From: Streptomyces albospinus
GTDB taxonomy: Bacteria; Actinomycetota; Actinomycetes; Streptomycetales; Streptomycetaceae
Assembly (NCBI RefSeq): GCF_014648695.1
Contig: NZ_BMRP01000043.1
Location: forward strand, 15,969-49,447
Direction of reading: 5' to 3'
DNA length: 33,479 nucleotides
This document shows, piece after piece, positions 26,388 to 33,479 of this stretch. Both the position numbers and the translations under genes were made by a program. A model generated the notes under the pieces. The model was given only the letters and a program-made list of their open reading frames with translations. It ran no database searches and was not told the DNA's origin. How positions within the stretch are numbered: position 1 is the stretch's first letter; each line of letters starts with the position of its first letter.

Positions 26388-26404
26388 ACGAGGGTTCGCG
26401 TGGG

Positions 26405-27100
26405 TCAGCTCAGCGACCCGGCCTCCAGCGACGTCACGGTGAACGTGCCGCCGCACACCCGCAGCCCGCCGCTGCCGGTGGTCATCGACTCCTTGGAGCC
26501 GGGCGGGTAGACGAAGACGATCTGCGAGTTCTTCCAGCACGGGGTGTCCGAGACGCCCTCGTTGACCGTGTGCAGCAGGGCGTGTGCGCTCTGTCCGGGC
26601 CGGAGGCGTACGGTTCCGCCCGCCGCGCCCTCGCGGCCGGCGGGCTTGCCGACGGACGACCCGTCGCGCTGGATCAGCGAGACGCCGGGGAAGCCGCGCA
26701 GCGAGCACGTCTTCTTGCCCTTGTTCGTGAACACCAGCGGGACGCGGATGTTGCCCGCGCCGATGTCGGTACGGCCCAGGTGCAGCGACATGTCGTTGGC
26801 GGTGCAGCGGTCGGACTCCGTCATGGCCGAGGGGTTGGCCTGGCCGGCGTTCGGCAGGCCCGCGGCGGCACCCGAGGACTTGGCGCCGTTGGACGGCCGG
26901 GCGCCGTGCCCGGTGGGCTGCGCGTCGGCGCCGGCCGACTGCCCGTTCGCCGTGGAGGTGGCGGGCGCGGCGGCCGACGAGGGGCGGGACGCGGCGTCCG
27001 TGCCGTTCTGGCAGGCGGTGAGCGTCAGCGCCGTGACGGCGATCAGCGATCCGGCAGCGACGCGCCGGCCGCGGCCGAGGGTCTTGGTGGTGAGCGACAT
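26405..27100 (-). CDS. DUF4232-domain lipoprotein
   Basis: A 231-residue exported lipoprotein. Start ATG 27100 has GGGGGAG upstream; the signal sequence ends at the lipobox LTAC, making Cys30 the lipidated residue. A Ser/Ala/Gly/Pro-rich linker (31-100) leads to a C-terminal DUF4232 beta domain with four conserved Cys: DRCTANDMSLHL, KKTCSLRGFPGVSLI, DTPCWKNSQI and LRVCGGTF. DUF4232 proteins are common surface lipoproteins of Streptomyces with no established biochemical role. It is transcribed alone: a terminator follows, and the 451 nt upstream hold no gene. Confidence 0.88.
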   Translation of the reverse strand: MSLTTKTLGRGRRVAAGSLIAVTALTLTACQNGTDAASRPSSAAAPATSTANGQSAGADAQPTGHGARPSNGAKSSGAAAGLPNAGQANPSAMTESDRCTANDMSLHLGRTDIGAGNIRVPLVFTNKGKKTCSLRGFPGVSLIQRDGSSVGKPAGREGAAGGTVRLRPGQSAHALLHTVNEGVSDTPCWKNSQIVFVYPPGSKESMTTGSGGLRVCGGTFTVTSLEAGSLS

Positions 27101-27551
27101 GAGTCTCCCCCTCGTCTGGTAGGTGGGTACCCTCGTAACAGTCGGGTGCGTACGGTCCGTCCGTTGCTCTTCCAGCGTGGCCCCGGGCACTGCCGGTCCG
27201 CTAACGGGGCACTAACACACCGCTAACGAGTCCGCGCGCCCGGCATCACGCTGCCCCGGCGGCCTTGTGACCAGCCGGAACTCCGGTGCGCCGCCCAGGC
27301 TCGCAGAAATTTTCCCGGTTGCGGACGCGGCACTACGAGGTTCGGCCGTTTCAGACCTCCCGCCCGTGGGTCCCAGCTGCCCCACCTGTCCCGGGAGCCC
27401 CGCCGTCCGGTCGCGTGCCGCCGTCCGGCGCCCAGGGGCGCGGGCGGGGCGGTGGTGCCGGTGGTATGCGGAGGGTGACGGGGCGCACCGGGGGCGGGCC
27501 GGTGGGCCGCAGACGACCGAAATCCCACCCTCGGGTGTGGACGGGCAACGG
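27101..27551. other. 451-nt intergenic region, no supported gene
   Basis: It separates the lipoprotein gene from the end of the oxidoreductase gene. The right-hand part next to the oxidoreductase stop is GC-rich with short, weak hairpins (for example around 27428-27441), probably a terminator zone. Around 27303-27360 there is a less GC-rich patch (GAAATTTTCCC) unlike its surroundings. The left part holds the phased GTTAG repeats and must hold the lipoprotein promoter. Short open frames on both strands have no ribosome site or recognisable product. Confidence 0.6.
27201..27227 (-). promoter_or_regulatory. Three GTTAG direct repeats at exact 11-nt spacing
   Basis: On the minus strand GTTAG begins at 27227, 27216 and 27205, each 11 nt apart; the units read GTTAGCGGTGT, GTTAGTGCCCC and GTTAGCGGACC. 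One helical turn per repeat is how OmpR-type response regulators (PhoP, GlnR, AfsQ1 and MtrA in Streptomyces) bind. A further GTTAC at 27139-27135 is 66 nt (six turns) on. They lie about 100 nt upstream of the lipoprotein start. The regulator is not identifiable. Confidence 0.5.
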
Positions 27552-28745
27552 TCATCGACCGTGCCGCGGCCGGGGCTCCTGGCCGCGCTCGAAGTATCCC
27601 CGCAGCTCGTCGTCGAGCGGCGGTACCTCGTAGGGGACGCCGCCGGAGCGCAGTGAGCGGGTGGCCGCCTCGCCCGCGGCGACGCTCATCCGGGCGGAGA
27701 CCGGTGAGGTGTCCGTGGCGCCGCCGTCGCGGACGAAGCGCAGGAACTCGTCGATGATCCGGGCGTCGGCACCGCCGTGCGATCCGCCGGCCTCGGGCAC
27801 CCGGTGGGTGACGTCGCCCTCGGGGCGGTAGCCGGTGGGCCCGGTGTTCCACACCCGCACGATGTCGCCGGGACCGTCGCCGAAGTTCTCCAGCCGCCCC
27901 TCGGTGCCGATGACGGTGTGGTTGCGCCAGTAATCGGGGGTGAAGTGGCACTGCTGGTAGGCGGCGATCACCCCGTTGTCGAGCTGCATGTTCATCACGG
28001 AGGCGTCCTCGACGTCCACCACGTGGTGCAGATCCCGGCGGGCGGTCGGCGGCCATTCGTACTCCCGCAGCCAGCCGTCCGGGCGCGGGGTGCCGGGGGC
28101 GCGGCGCGGCAGGTCGCCGTAGACGAGGAGGTCGCCGAGGGCGTTGACGCGGCGGGTGTAGCCGCCGGCGAGCAGATGGATCACGTCGATGTCGTGGGCG
28201 GCCTTCTGGAGCAGCAGGCCGGTGGTGCGGCGGCGGTCGGCGTGCCAGTCCTTGAAGTAGAAGTCGCCGCCGTACGAGACGAAGTGACGGGTCCACACCG
28301 TCTTGGGCTCGCCGATGTCGCCGCGGGCGATCAGACGGTGCATCAGCCGGACCACGCCCATGTGCCGCATGTTGTGGCCGACGTAGAGGCGGGTGCCGGT
28401 CCGCCGGGCGGTGCGCAGGATGGTGTCGCAGCTCTCGGCGGTGATGCCGAGCGGCTTTTCGACGTAGACCGGGCGGCCCGCTTCCAGTGCGTCGCAGGCG
28501 ATGCGCTCATGGGTGTCGTCGGGAGTGGCGACGATGACCGCGTCGAGCCGGTCGTCGGCGAGGAGTTGGCGGTGGTCGCCGGTGGCGAGGCGGGCGCCGA
28601 AGCGGGCGGCTGCACGGCGGCGGACGCCGGGGTCGAGGTCGGCGACGGCGATGACGGCGCAGCCCCGGCCGGGCCGGTGGGCGGCGTCCGCCAGATTACG
28701 GCGCAGGCCGAGTCCGATGACGCCGATGCCGAGGTCCGCTGCCAC
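27552..28745 (-). CDS. Gfo/Idh/MocA-family NAD(P)-dependent oxidoreductase
   Basis: A 397-residue dehydrogenase. GIGVIGLGLR (6-15) is the Rossmann nucleotide-binding turn, VATPDDTHE follows near 73-80, and VYVEKPLG (94-100) holds the family Glu-Lys-Pro with the catalytic Lys97. The C-terminal domain has QKAAHDIDVIHLLAGG, with a His/Asp pair typical of sugar and cyclitol oxidoreductases. It probably oxidises or reduces a sugar or inositol derivative; the substrate is not deducible. Start GTG 28745 has AGGAG 5 nt upstream. The leuA terminator lies only 26 nt upstream, so its own promoter must overlap that hairpin or it depends on readthrough. Confidence 0.87.
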   Translation of the reverse strand: MAADLGIGVIGLGLRRNLADAAHRPGRGCAVIAVADLDPGVRRRAAARFGARLATGDHRQLLADDRLDAVIVATPDDTHERIACDALEAGRPVYVEKPLGITAESCDTILRTARRTGTRLYVGHNMRHMGVVRLMHRLIARGDIGEPKTVWTRHFVSYGGDFYFKDWHADRRRTTGLLLQKAAHDIDVIHLLAGGYTRRVNALGDLLVYGDLPRRAPGTPRPDGWLREYEWPPTARRDLHHVVDVEDASVMNMQLDNGVIAAYQQCHFTPDYWRNHTVIGTEGRLENFGDGPGDIVRVWNTGPTGYRPEGDVTHRVPEAGGSHGGADARIIDEFLRFVRDGGATDTSPVSARMSVAAGEAATRSLRSGGVPYEVPPLDDELRGYFERGQEPRPRHGR

Positions 28746-28771
28746 GGTGTCTCCTGTCCGCTCGCCCGCCT

Positions 28772-28800
28772 GCGGGTGCACCGGGTTCCGGTGCACCCGC
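28772..28800. terminator. leuA terminator hairpin
   Basis: A perfect 13-bp stem (28772-28784 with 28788-28800) and a GTT loop, 28 nt past the leuA stop codon and 26 nt before the oxidoreductase start. Confidence 0.85.
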
Positions 28801-28828
28801 CTGCCGGTCTGCCCCGTCGCCCGCCGGC

Positions 28829-30706
28829 CTACGCCCCGGGGGCCGGTGCGGACAGGATGCGGCGGTTGACGGCCGCCAGGACGGCCCGCAGGGACGCCGT
28901 CAGCACGGAGGTGTCCTGGCCCGCGCCCCAGTAAGTGGCCGCGCCGATGCGGCACTGGACGTAGGCGATGGCGGCGCTGTCCGGTCCGGCGGCGGTGGCG
29001 TGTTCGGTGTAGCCGACGATGTCGACGGGGTGCCCGGCGGCGGCCAGTGCGTCGGTGAACGCGGCGAGCGGGCCGTTGCCGCTGCCTTCGTACGGCCGGG
29101 AGACGGCGTCCGCGGCGTCCCGGCCGCCGGTCGTGCCCAGGGTGCAGCGGACGCGGTGCGCTCCCGGTGCCGGCTCGGTGGCGGTCCAGGAGTCCAGGGT
29201 CAGCGGCCCGTCCACGCCCGGATCGAGATAGGTGCGGCGGAACAGCTCCCAGAGGTCCTTCGGGGTGGCCTCCCGTCCGCTGCCGTCCGTCGCCCGCTGC
29301 ACGGTGCGGGAGAAGTCCGGGCGCAGGTCCTTCGGCAGGTCGAGTCCGTAGTGCGCCTGGAGGAGGTGGGCGATGCCGCCCTTGCCGGACTGGCTGTTGA
29401 CCCGGATGACCGCCTCGTAGCTGCGTCCGAGGTCGGCGGGGTCGATCGGCAGATACGGCACCGCCCACGGCGCATCGGCCTCGGGCACACCCAACTCGGC
29501 CGCGTGCCGGGCGTGTTGGGCGAAGCCCTTGCTGATGGCGTCCTGGTGGGTGCCGGAGAAGGCGGTGTGGACGAGGTCGCCGGCGTAGGGGTGGCGGGGG
29601 TGGACGGGCAGCCGGATGCAGTCCTCGGCGGTGCGGCGGACGGTGTCGATGTCGGAGAAGTCGATCATCGGGTCGACGCCCTGGGTGTGGAGGTTGAGGG
29701 CCAGGGTGACCAGGTCGACGTTGCCGGTGCGCTCCCCGTTGCCGAACAGGCAGCCCTCCACGCGCTGGGCGCCGGCCAGCAGCCCGAGTTCCGCGCAGGC
29801 CACGCCGGTTCCGCGGTCGTTGTGCGGGTGCAGCGAGAGGATCACCGCGTCCCGCCGCGCCAGATGGCGGTGCATGTACTCGATCTGGTCCGCGTAGACG
29901 TTGGGCGTGGCGATCTCCACGGTGGCCGGCAGGTTGTGGGTCACCGGACGGTCCGGTGCGGCGTCCCACAGCTCGGTCAGGCCGTTGCAGATCTCCAGGA
30001 CGAGGTCGGGTTCGGTGAGGTTGAAGACCTCGGGCGAGAACTGGAATCGGATGTCGGCCCGCGGACGGGCCGCGGCGAGCCGGGCCAGGTGCGTCGCCGC
30101 GTCACGGATCAGCGCCTGTACTTCCGCGCGGGTGCGGCCGAGGACGACCTCGCGCCAGGTGGGCGCGGTGGCCGTGTAGAGGTGGACCACGGTGCGCGGC
30201 AGTCCCTCGATGGCCGCGAAGGTCCGGTCGATCAGCTCGCGGCGGGCCGGCGTGAAGACCACCACCGTCACATCGTCCGGTACGGCGCCGCTCTCGGCGA
30301 GGTGCCGTACGAAGTCGAAGTCGGTACGGCTCGCGGAGGGGTAGGCGACCTCGATCTCCTTGAAGCCCATCGCGACGAGCAGGTCGAACATCCGGCGCTT
30401 GCGGGGCGTGTCCATGGGCTCGGCCAGCGCCTGGTTGCCGTCGCGCAGATCGACCGGCACCCACAGCGGGGCCTGCTCGATCCGGGCGGCGGGCCAGGCC
30501 CGTTCGGTGAGCGGCACCTCGACCCGCTCGTGGGCGGGCCGGTAGCGGTGGGCGGGCATCGCGCTGCCGCGCTGCGGATTCCATGCCGGGGCGGCGTCGG
30601 GGACCGGGCCGTCGGGCGTACGGAGGGTGGGGAACGGGGTGCGGAGGGCGGTGGGCTCGGTGCCGGTCGCGCTGAGCGTGCTGGACGTGCCGGACGTTGG
30701 GGTCAT
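28829..30706 (-). CDS. leuA: 2-isopropylmalate synthase (class II), first step of leucine synthesis
   Basis: LeuA, 625 residues, joins acetyl-CoA and 2-oxoisovalerate to give 2-isopropylmalate. The TIM-barrel catalytic part shows VDLRDGNQALAEPMD (85-99) with the metal-binding Asp86 and Arg88, HPHNDRGTG at 293-301 with His293, His295 and Asn296, and GNGERTGNVD near 322-331. The C-terminal 120 residues are the leucine-sensing regulatory domain (GNGPLAAFTDALAAAGHPVDI). The start ATG 30706 has GAAGGA upstream; the first 50 residues, before MPAHRYRP, are a poorly conserved extension. Upstream lie a leucine attenuator and a palindrome shared with the divergent GntR gene. Confidence 0.95.
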   Translation of the reverse strand: MTPTSGTSSTLSATGTEPTALRTPFPTLRTPDGPVPDAAPAWNPQRGSAMPAHRYRPAHERVEVPLTERAWPAARIEQAPLWVPVDLRDGNQALAEPMDTPRKRRMFDLLVAMGFKEIEVAYPSASRTDFDFVRHLAESGAVPDDVTVVVFTPARRELIDRTFAAIEGLPRTVVHLYTATAPTWREVVLGRTRAEVQALIRDAATHLARLAAARPRADIRFQFSPEVFNLTEPDLVLEICNGLTELWDAAPDRPVTHNLPATVEIATPNVYADQIEYMHRHLARRDAVILSLHPHNDRGTGVACAELGLLAGAQRVEGCLFGNGERTGNVDLVTLALNLHTQGVDPMIDFSDIDTVRRTAEDCIRLPVHPRHPYAGDLVHTAFSGTHQDAISKGFAQHARHAAELGVPEADAPWAVPYLPIDPADLGRSYEAVIRVNSQSGKGGIAHLLQAHYGLDLPKDLRPDFSRTVQRATDGSGREATPKDLWELFRRTYLDPGVDGPLTLDSWTATEPAPGAHRVRCTLGTTGGRDAADAVSRPYEGSGNGPLAAFTDALAAAGHPVDIVGYTEHATAAGPDSAAIAYVQCRIGAATYWGAGQDTSVLTASLRAVLAAVNRRILSAPAPGA

Positions 30707-30744
30707 GACGTTCCTTCACAGGAGCCGGAGGAGGACCGGCAGCA

Positions 30745-30767
30745 CGGCACCCCGCGGCGGGGTGCCG
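30745..30767 (-). terminator. Leucine attenuator hairpin of leuA
   Basis: A perfect 10-bp stem (30745-30754 with 30758-30767) and a 3-nt loop lies between the leader-peptide stop and leuA. Its 5' arm and loop on the RNA (CCCCGCCGC, 30762 to 30754) can instead pair with GCGGCGGGG of the leader (30787 to 30779), nine perfect pairs. The two structures exclude each other, as attenuation requires. No U-run, as usual for Streptomyces attenuators. Confidence 0.8.
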
Positions 30768-30773
30768 GTCGCG

Positions 30774-30818
30774 TCAAGCCCCGCCGCGGCGGCCGAGAAG
30801 GAGACCACGCAGCTTCAT
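30774..30818 (-). CDS. leuL: leuA leader peptide (14 aa, Leu-rich)
   Basis: ATG 30818 to TGA 30774 encodes MKLRGLLLGRRGGA. Leu is codon 3 and three in a row, CTC CTT CTC, are codons 6-8 (30803 to 30795), including CTT, rare in this GC-rich genome. Stalling there for want of leucyl-tRNA would free the downstream GCGGCGGGG segment to block the terminator; finishing the peptide would cover it and allow termination. There is no ribosome-binding site; the promoter places the transcript start at or next to the ATG, so it is probably read from a leaderless mRNA. Confidence 0.75.
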   Translation of the reverse strand: MKLRGLLLGRRGGA

Positions 30819-30825
30819 GGCGGGT

Positions 30826-30855
30826 ACAGTAACCATGAATGAACTCCTCAGACAA
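30826..30855 (-). promoter_or_regulatory. Predicted leuA promoter
   Basis: Minus-strand TTGTCT (30855 to 30850) and TACTGT (30831 to 30826) are separated by 18 nt, a good vegetative sigma-factor promoter. Seven nt separate the -10 from the A of the leader ATG at 30818. Confidence 0.6.
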
Positions 30856-30864
30856 CCTGAGGAG
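30844..30864. promoter_or_regulatory. Perfect palindrome, candidate GntR operator
   Basis: CTCCTCAG-ACAAC-CTGAGGAG: 8-bp arms with a 5-nt spacer in the leuA/GntR divergent gap. It covers the predicted leuA -35 box (30850-30855) and lies 30-50 nt before the GntR start codon, so one bound dimer could affect both genes. It also argues against starting the GntR protein at the upstream ATG codons 30817 or 30835. Confidence 0.6.
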
Positions 30865-30894
30865 AGGTGCGACCACGAGGACGTGAGACACGGG

Positions 30895-31587
30895 ATGCCG
30901 CTGGAAGCCCTCCGCCCCAGCCCCCTGGTCGAGCAGGCCGCGCAGCGGCTGCGCGAGCAGATCACCGGCGGGCACTGGCCGGTGGGCAGCAAGCTCCCCG
31001 GCGAGACGACCCTGGCCAAGACGCTGGGCGTCGGCCGCTCCACCGTGCGCGAGGCGCTGCGCGCGCTGGCCGGCGCCGGGCTGGTGCAGCCGCGGCACGG
31101 CTCCGGCGTCTTCGTCATCGCCACCGAACCGACCGAGGACTGGCCCACCCGGCTGCGCCGTGCGGCCGTCGCCGATGTCTACGAGGTCCGCGCGATGGTG
31201 GAGGTCCAGGCCGCTCGGCTGGCGGCCGAACGGCGCACCGACGCCGATGTCGCGGCGATGCGCGCCGCTCTGGAACGCCGCCGTACGACCGCCGCGCACG
31301 GCGATGACGCGGCGTTCGTCGACGCGGATATCGCGCTGCACGCCACCGTCGTCGACGCCGCGCACAACCCCGTGCTCAGCGATCTCTTCACCCAGTTCGC
31401 GCCCGCGTTGCGGCAGGGCCTGATCGACCTCGTCCGGCTCCTCGGTCTGCGCGATCAGGACCCTCGGCACGGCGACGCCCGCCACGCGGCCCTGGTGGAG
31501 GCCGTGGCGGGCGGCGACGCCGAGGCGGCCGGCCGCACGCTGGAGGCCGAACTGGACGAAACCCGGGCGCACTTGGCGGCACGGTGA
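30895..31587 (+). CDS. GntR-family (FadR/FCD subfamily) transcriptional regulator
   Basis: A 230-residue regulator. Residues 8-75 are the GntR winged helix: LVEQAAQRLREQI, then LPGETTLAKTLGVGRSTVREALRALAGAGLVQPRHGSGVFV. The C-terminal helical FCD ligand domain follows, with metal-site candidates Asp and His in DADIALHATVVDAAHN and in RHAALVEAV. Ligands of this group are usually small organic acids or amino-acid-related metabolites. I start at ATG 30895 (MPLEALRPSPLVEQ), since earlier in-frame starts would translate the palindrome; GTG 30883 with a close GAGG is the alternative. It is divergent from leuA and followed by its own terminator. Confidence 0.88.
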   Translation: MPLEALRPSPLVEQAAQRLREQITGGHWPVGSKLPGETTLAKTLGVGRSTVREALRALAGAGLVQPRHGSGVFVIATEPTEDWPTRLRRAAVADVYEVRAMVEVQAARLAAERRTDADVAAMRAALERRRTTAAHGDDAAFVDADIALHATVVDAAHNPVLSDLFTQFAPALRQGLIDLVRLLGLRDQDPRHGDARHAALVEAVAGGDAEAAGRTLEAELDETRAHLAAR

Positions 31588-31590
31588 GCC

Positions 31591-31610
31591 GACCCGCCAG
31601 GCGGCGGGTC
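31591..31610. terminator. Terminator after the GntR gene
   Basis: A perfect 8-bp stem, GACCCGCC with GGCGGGTC, and a 4-nt loop, starting 4 nt after the stop codon. Confidence 0.6.
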
Positions 31611-31630
31611 CGCGCATGCCGGCGGGCGCT

Positions 31631-31668
31631 ACGGGCCCGCCGCGCACGGGCGGCTCCGCCGGGCCCGT
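31631..31668. terminator. Terminator of the converging MFS gene
   Basis: Arms ACGGGCCCG (31631-31639) and CGGGCCCGT (31660-31668) enclose a GC-rich region with a further small inverted repeat (GGCGG/CCGCC). It lies 10 nt past the stop of the minus-strand MFS gene. Confidence 0.55.
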
Positions 31669-31677
31669 CGGCGGCCG

Positions 31678-33479
31678 TCAGCGAACGTCGGCACCCGACG
31701 GCTGGACGAGGTCCAGATCCAGCACCGCGTCGCCGCCGCCGGTGAGGGATATCGGCGCGGCGTGCGGAGGGTAGCCGGCCGCCGAGAGGGTGTAGTGACG
31801 GCTGCTCAGATCGGCGAACGCGAAGGCGCCGTCCGGGCCGGTGACCAAGTGTCCGGCGACCGTGCCGTCATCGAGGAGCGTCACGGCGGCATCCCGCAGC
31901 GGCTGCCCGTCCGGGCCGCGGACCGTACCGCGCACGGTGGCGGTCGGCCGGAGCCGGGCGTCCTGGCGCTCCGGCCCGCCGCCGGACAGCTGGACGGCGC
32001 GGGCCTGCGGCTGGTGGCCGGGGGCGCCGAGCACGAGGGTGTGGTCACCGTTCGGCAGCTGCGCGACGGCCCAACTGCCGTCGGCGCCGGACTCCGTACG
32101 GGCGACCACATCGCCCTGGGCGTCGGTGACGACGATGCTCGCTCCCGCGAGCGGGGTGCCGTCCGGGCCGCCGAGCAGGGTCCCGCCGAGGCGGCTGCCG
32201 GTGGCGGTCAGTATCAGGTCCGTCTCGGTGACCGTGCCCTCGCCGTGGTACGTCGCCGCGGCAGCGTGCGGGGTGTGGCCCGGGGCGGCGCCGGTGAGCA
32301 CGTACGTTCCCGCGCCCGGGGCGGCGAGCGCATAACGCCCCTCGGCGTCGGACGTGGTGACACCGGCCTGCTGTCCCTGCCGGTCGATCAGCGTGACGCC
32401 GGCGCGCGGCACCGGCCCGCCGGACGCGTCGAGGACCCGCCCGCGGAATCCGGCCGCGGGCTCCGCCACGCGGGCGCGCTGCACCGCCGGCTCCGGCGTG
32501 GCCGCCGCCACCGCGTCGGCGGCACCGGGCTCGCCGGCCGCGTCCGCCCCCTCCGCGCTCTGCGCGACCAGCGTCCGCCGGGACGCGGCCCGCTGGGACG
32601 GCAGGAAGGCCGCCACCAGCACGCCGAGGGCGACCGCCGCGGTGGCGATCAGGAAGGAGACCCGGAAGCCGGCCATGGTGGGCACCGACACCGGGCCGAC
32701 GCGGGTCGACATATGGGCGAGCACCATGCCGATCACCGCGCTGGACACGGACGTGCCGATCGAGCGCATCAGGGTGTTGAGGCCGTTCGCCGCGCCGGTC
32801 TCGGACGGGTCGACGGCGCCGACGATCAGCGCCGGCAGCGAGGAGTACGCGAGCCCGATGCCGGCGCCGACGACCACCGCGATGATGACCGTCTGCCAGG
32901 GGGCGCTCATCAGGCCGATGCCGCCGCCGTAGCCGATCCCGATGACCAGCATGCCCAGCAGCAACGAGATCTTGGGACCGCGGCGGGCGGCGATCCGCGC
33001 GTACAGCGGGGCGACGAACATCATCGTCAGGCCCAGGGGCGCCACGCACAGACCGGCCACCACCATGGACTGACCGAGGCCGTAGCCGGTCGACTTCGGC
33101 AGCTGGAGCAGTTGCGGCAGCACCAGCGAGATGGCGTAGAACGCCACACCGACCGTGATCGAGGCGAGGTTGGTGAGCAGCACCTCGCGCCGGGCGCTCG
33201 TCCGCAGGTCGACCAGCGGATCGGCGATCCGCAGCTCCATCACGCCCCACAGCACCAGCACCAGCGCCGCGACCCCGAACAGGCCGAGGGTGGTCGGCGA
33301 ACCCCAGCCCCAGTCGCCCTTGGTGATCGGCAGCAGTAGGGCGACGAGCCCGGCGGACAGCCCGAGGGCACCGGCGACGTCGAAGCGGCCCGGGGCCCGC
33401 ACCGCGGTCTCGGGGACGATGAGGAGGGTGAGCAGTATCGACAGCGCACCGAGACCGGCGGCGCCGAAGAACAGGGCGT
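31678..33479 (-). CDS. DHA2-type MFS transporter fused to three carboxypeptidase-regulatory-like domains (5' end outside window)
   Basis: The frame is open to the window edge, so the N-terminal half of the transporter is missing; the in-frame GTG at 33402 is internal (PETAVRAPGRFDVAGALGL). About 290 visible membrane residues include PSETGAANGLNTLMRSIGTSVSSAVIGM, a DHA2-family hallmark near the end of the transport domain. After a polar Ala/Glu/Gly linker come three tandem beta-sandwich units of about 80 residues encoded by 31678-32448, starting GFRGRVLDASGGPVPRAGVTL, LGGTLLGGPDGTPLAGASIVV and VRGTVRGPDGQPLRDAAVTL. Each repeats the G-x-V-x-D-x-G-x-P-x-x-G-A-x-V pattern of carboxypeptidase-D regulatory/transthyretin-like domains. 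Such domains bind proteins or glycans elsewhere; here the role is unknown. Confidence 0.87.
   Translation of the reverse strand, partial: ALFFGAAGLGALSILLTLLIVPETAVRAPGRFDVAGALGLSAGLVALLLPITKGDWGWGSPTTLGLFGVAALVLVLWGVMELRIADPLVDLRTSARREVLLTNLASITVGVAFYAISLVLPQLLQLPKSTGYGLGQSMVVAGLCVAPLGLTMMFVAPLYARIAARRGPKISLLLGMLVIGIGYGGGIGLMSAPWQTVIIAVVVGAGIGLAYSSLPALIVGAVDPSETGAANGLNTLMRSIGTSVSSAVIGMVLAHMSTRVGPVSVPTMAGFRVSFLIATAAVALGVLVAAFLPSQRAASRRTLVAQSAEGADAAGEPGAADAVAAATPEPAVQRARVAEPAAGFRGRVLDASGGPVPRAGVTLIDRQGQQAGVTTSDAEGRYALAAPGAGTYVLTGAAPGHTPHAAAATYHGEGTVTETDLILTATGSRLGGTLLGGPDGTPLAGASIVVTDAQGDVVARTESGADGSWAVAQLPNGDHTLVLGAPGHQPQARAVQLSGGGPERQDARLRPTATVRGTVRGPDGQPLRDAAVTLLDDGTVAGHLVTGPDGAFAFADLSSRHYTLSAAGYPPHAAPISLTGGGDAVLDLDLVQPSGADVR

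Noticed and set aside
23297..27226. Plus-strand open frame of about 1,300 codons antisense to hhyL, hhyS and the lipoprotein gene
   Set aside because: It spans several well-supported minus-strand genes and a terminator; no domain or ribosome site.
27267..27656. Short open frames in the 27101-27551 gap
   Set aside because: No ribosome sites, no recognisable protein and composition of shadow frames.

Overview
The window is high-GC actinobacterial DNA, almost certainly from a Streptomyces or a close relative. The signs are very strong G/C bias at third codon positions, GTG and TTG starts, GTGA/ATGA gene overlaps, a class II leuA with an actinobacterial-type leader, SpoIIE-type phosphatase and MASE1 proteins, and a complete group 1h (actinobacterial, high-affinity, H2-scavenging) [NiFe] hydrogenase locus with its maturation genes.

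Left part (1-12945): a small secreted His/Gly-rich protein; a divergent pair of DNA end-joining genes (a stand-alone LigD-type polymerase/primase and an ATP-dependent DNA ligase); a SpoIIE-family phosphatase followed by a MASE1 membrane sensor; an APC-family amino-acid permease; an ArsR-family regulator divergent from a DHA2-type MFS exporter whose reading frame is broken by a one-base deletion near 8668-8670; a 73-residue acyl-CoA carboxylase epsilon-like protein with an odd Cys-rich tail; a Tat-exported DyP-type peroxidase; and a secreted lipase preceded by an AraC-family regulator.

Centre (13004-26257, all on the minus strand, read right to left): hhyS, hhyL, a NifU-domain protein, a DUF5947 protein, a DUF6084 protein, an unassigned 465-residue protein, the endopeptidase that matures the large subunit, and a 33-residue DUF6893-like peptide. 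A strong hairpin comes next (19261-19302), then hypA-hypB-hypF-hypC-hypD-hypE. HypABCDEF build and insert the NiFe(CN)2CO site. The protease trims the 23-residue tail of HhyL. HhyS carries the electron-relay clusters, with Asp in place of one proximal-cluster Cys. From hhyL to the DUF6893 gene every neighbouring pair overlaps, so these proteins are probably made in fixed proportion. The four least understood genes between hhyL and the protease, plus the 33-residue peptide, are the best place here to look for undescribed biology. The hydrogenase type itself is already known.

Right part (26349-33479): a terminator, a DUF4232 lipoprotein gene with 11-nt-phased GTTAG repeats upstream, a 451-nt gap without a supported gene, a Gfo/Idh/MocA oxidoreductase, and leuA. 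leuA has a readable leucine attenuator: a leaderless 14-residue leader peptide with Leu codons, a terminator hairpin and an alternative pairing. Its promoter overlaps a perfect palindrome shared with a divergent GntR/FCD regulator. The window ends inside a DHA2-type MFS transporter fused to three carboxypeptidase-regulatory-like beta-sandwich domains.

All calls are by eye from sequence. Family assignments rest on remembered motifs, not on searches.
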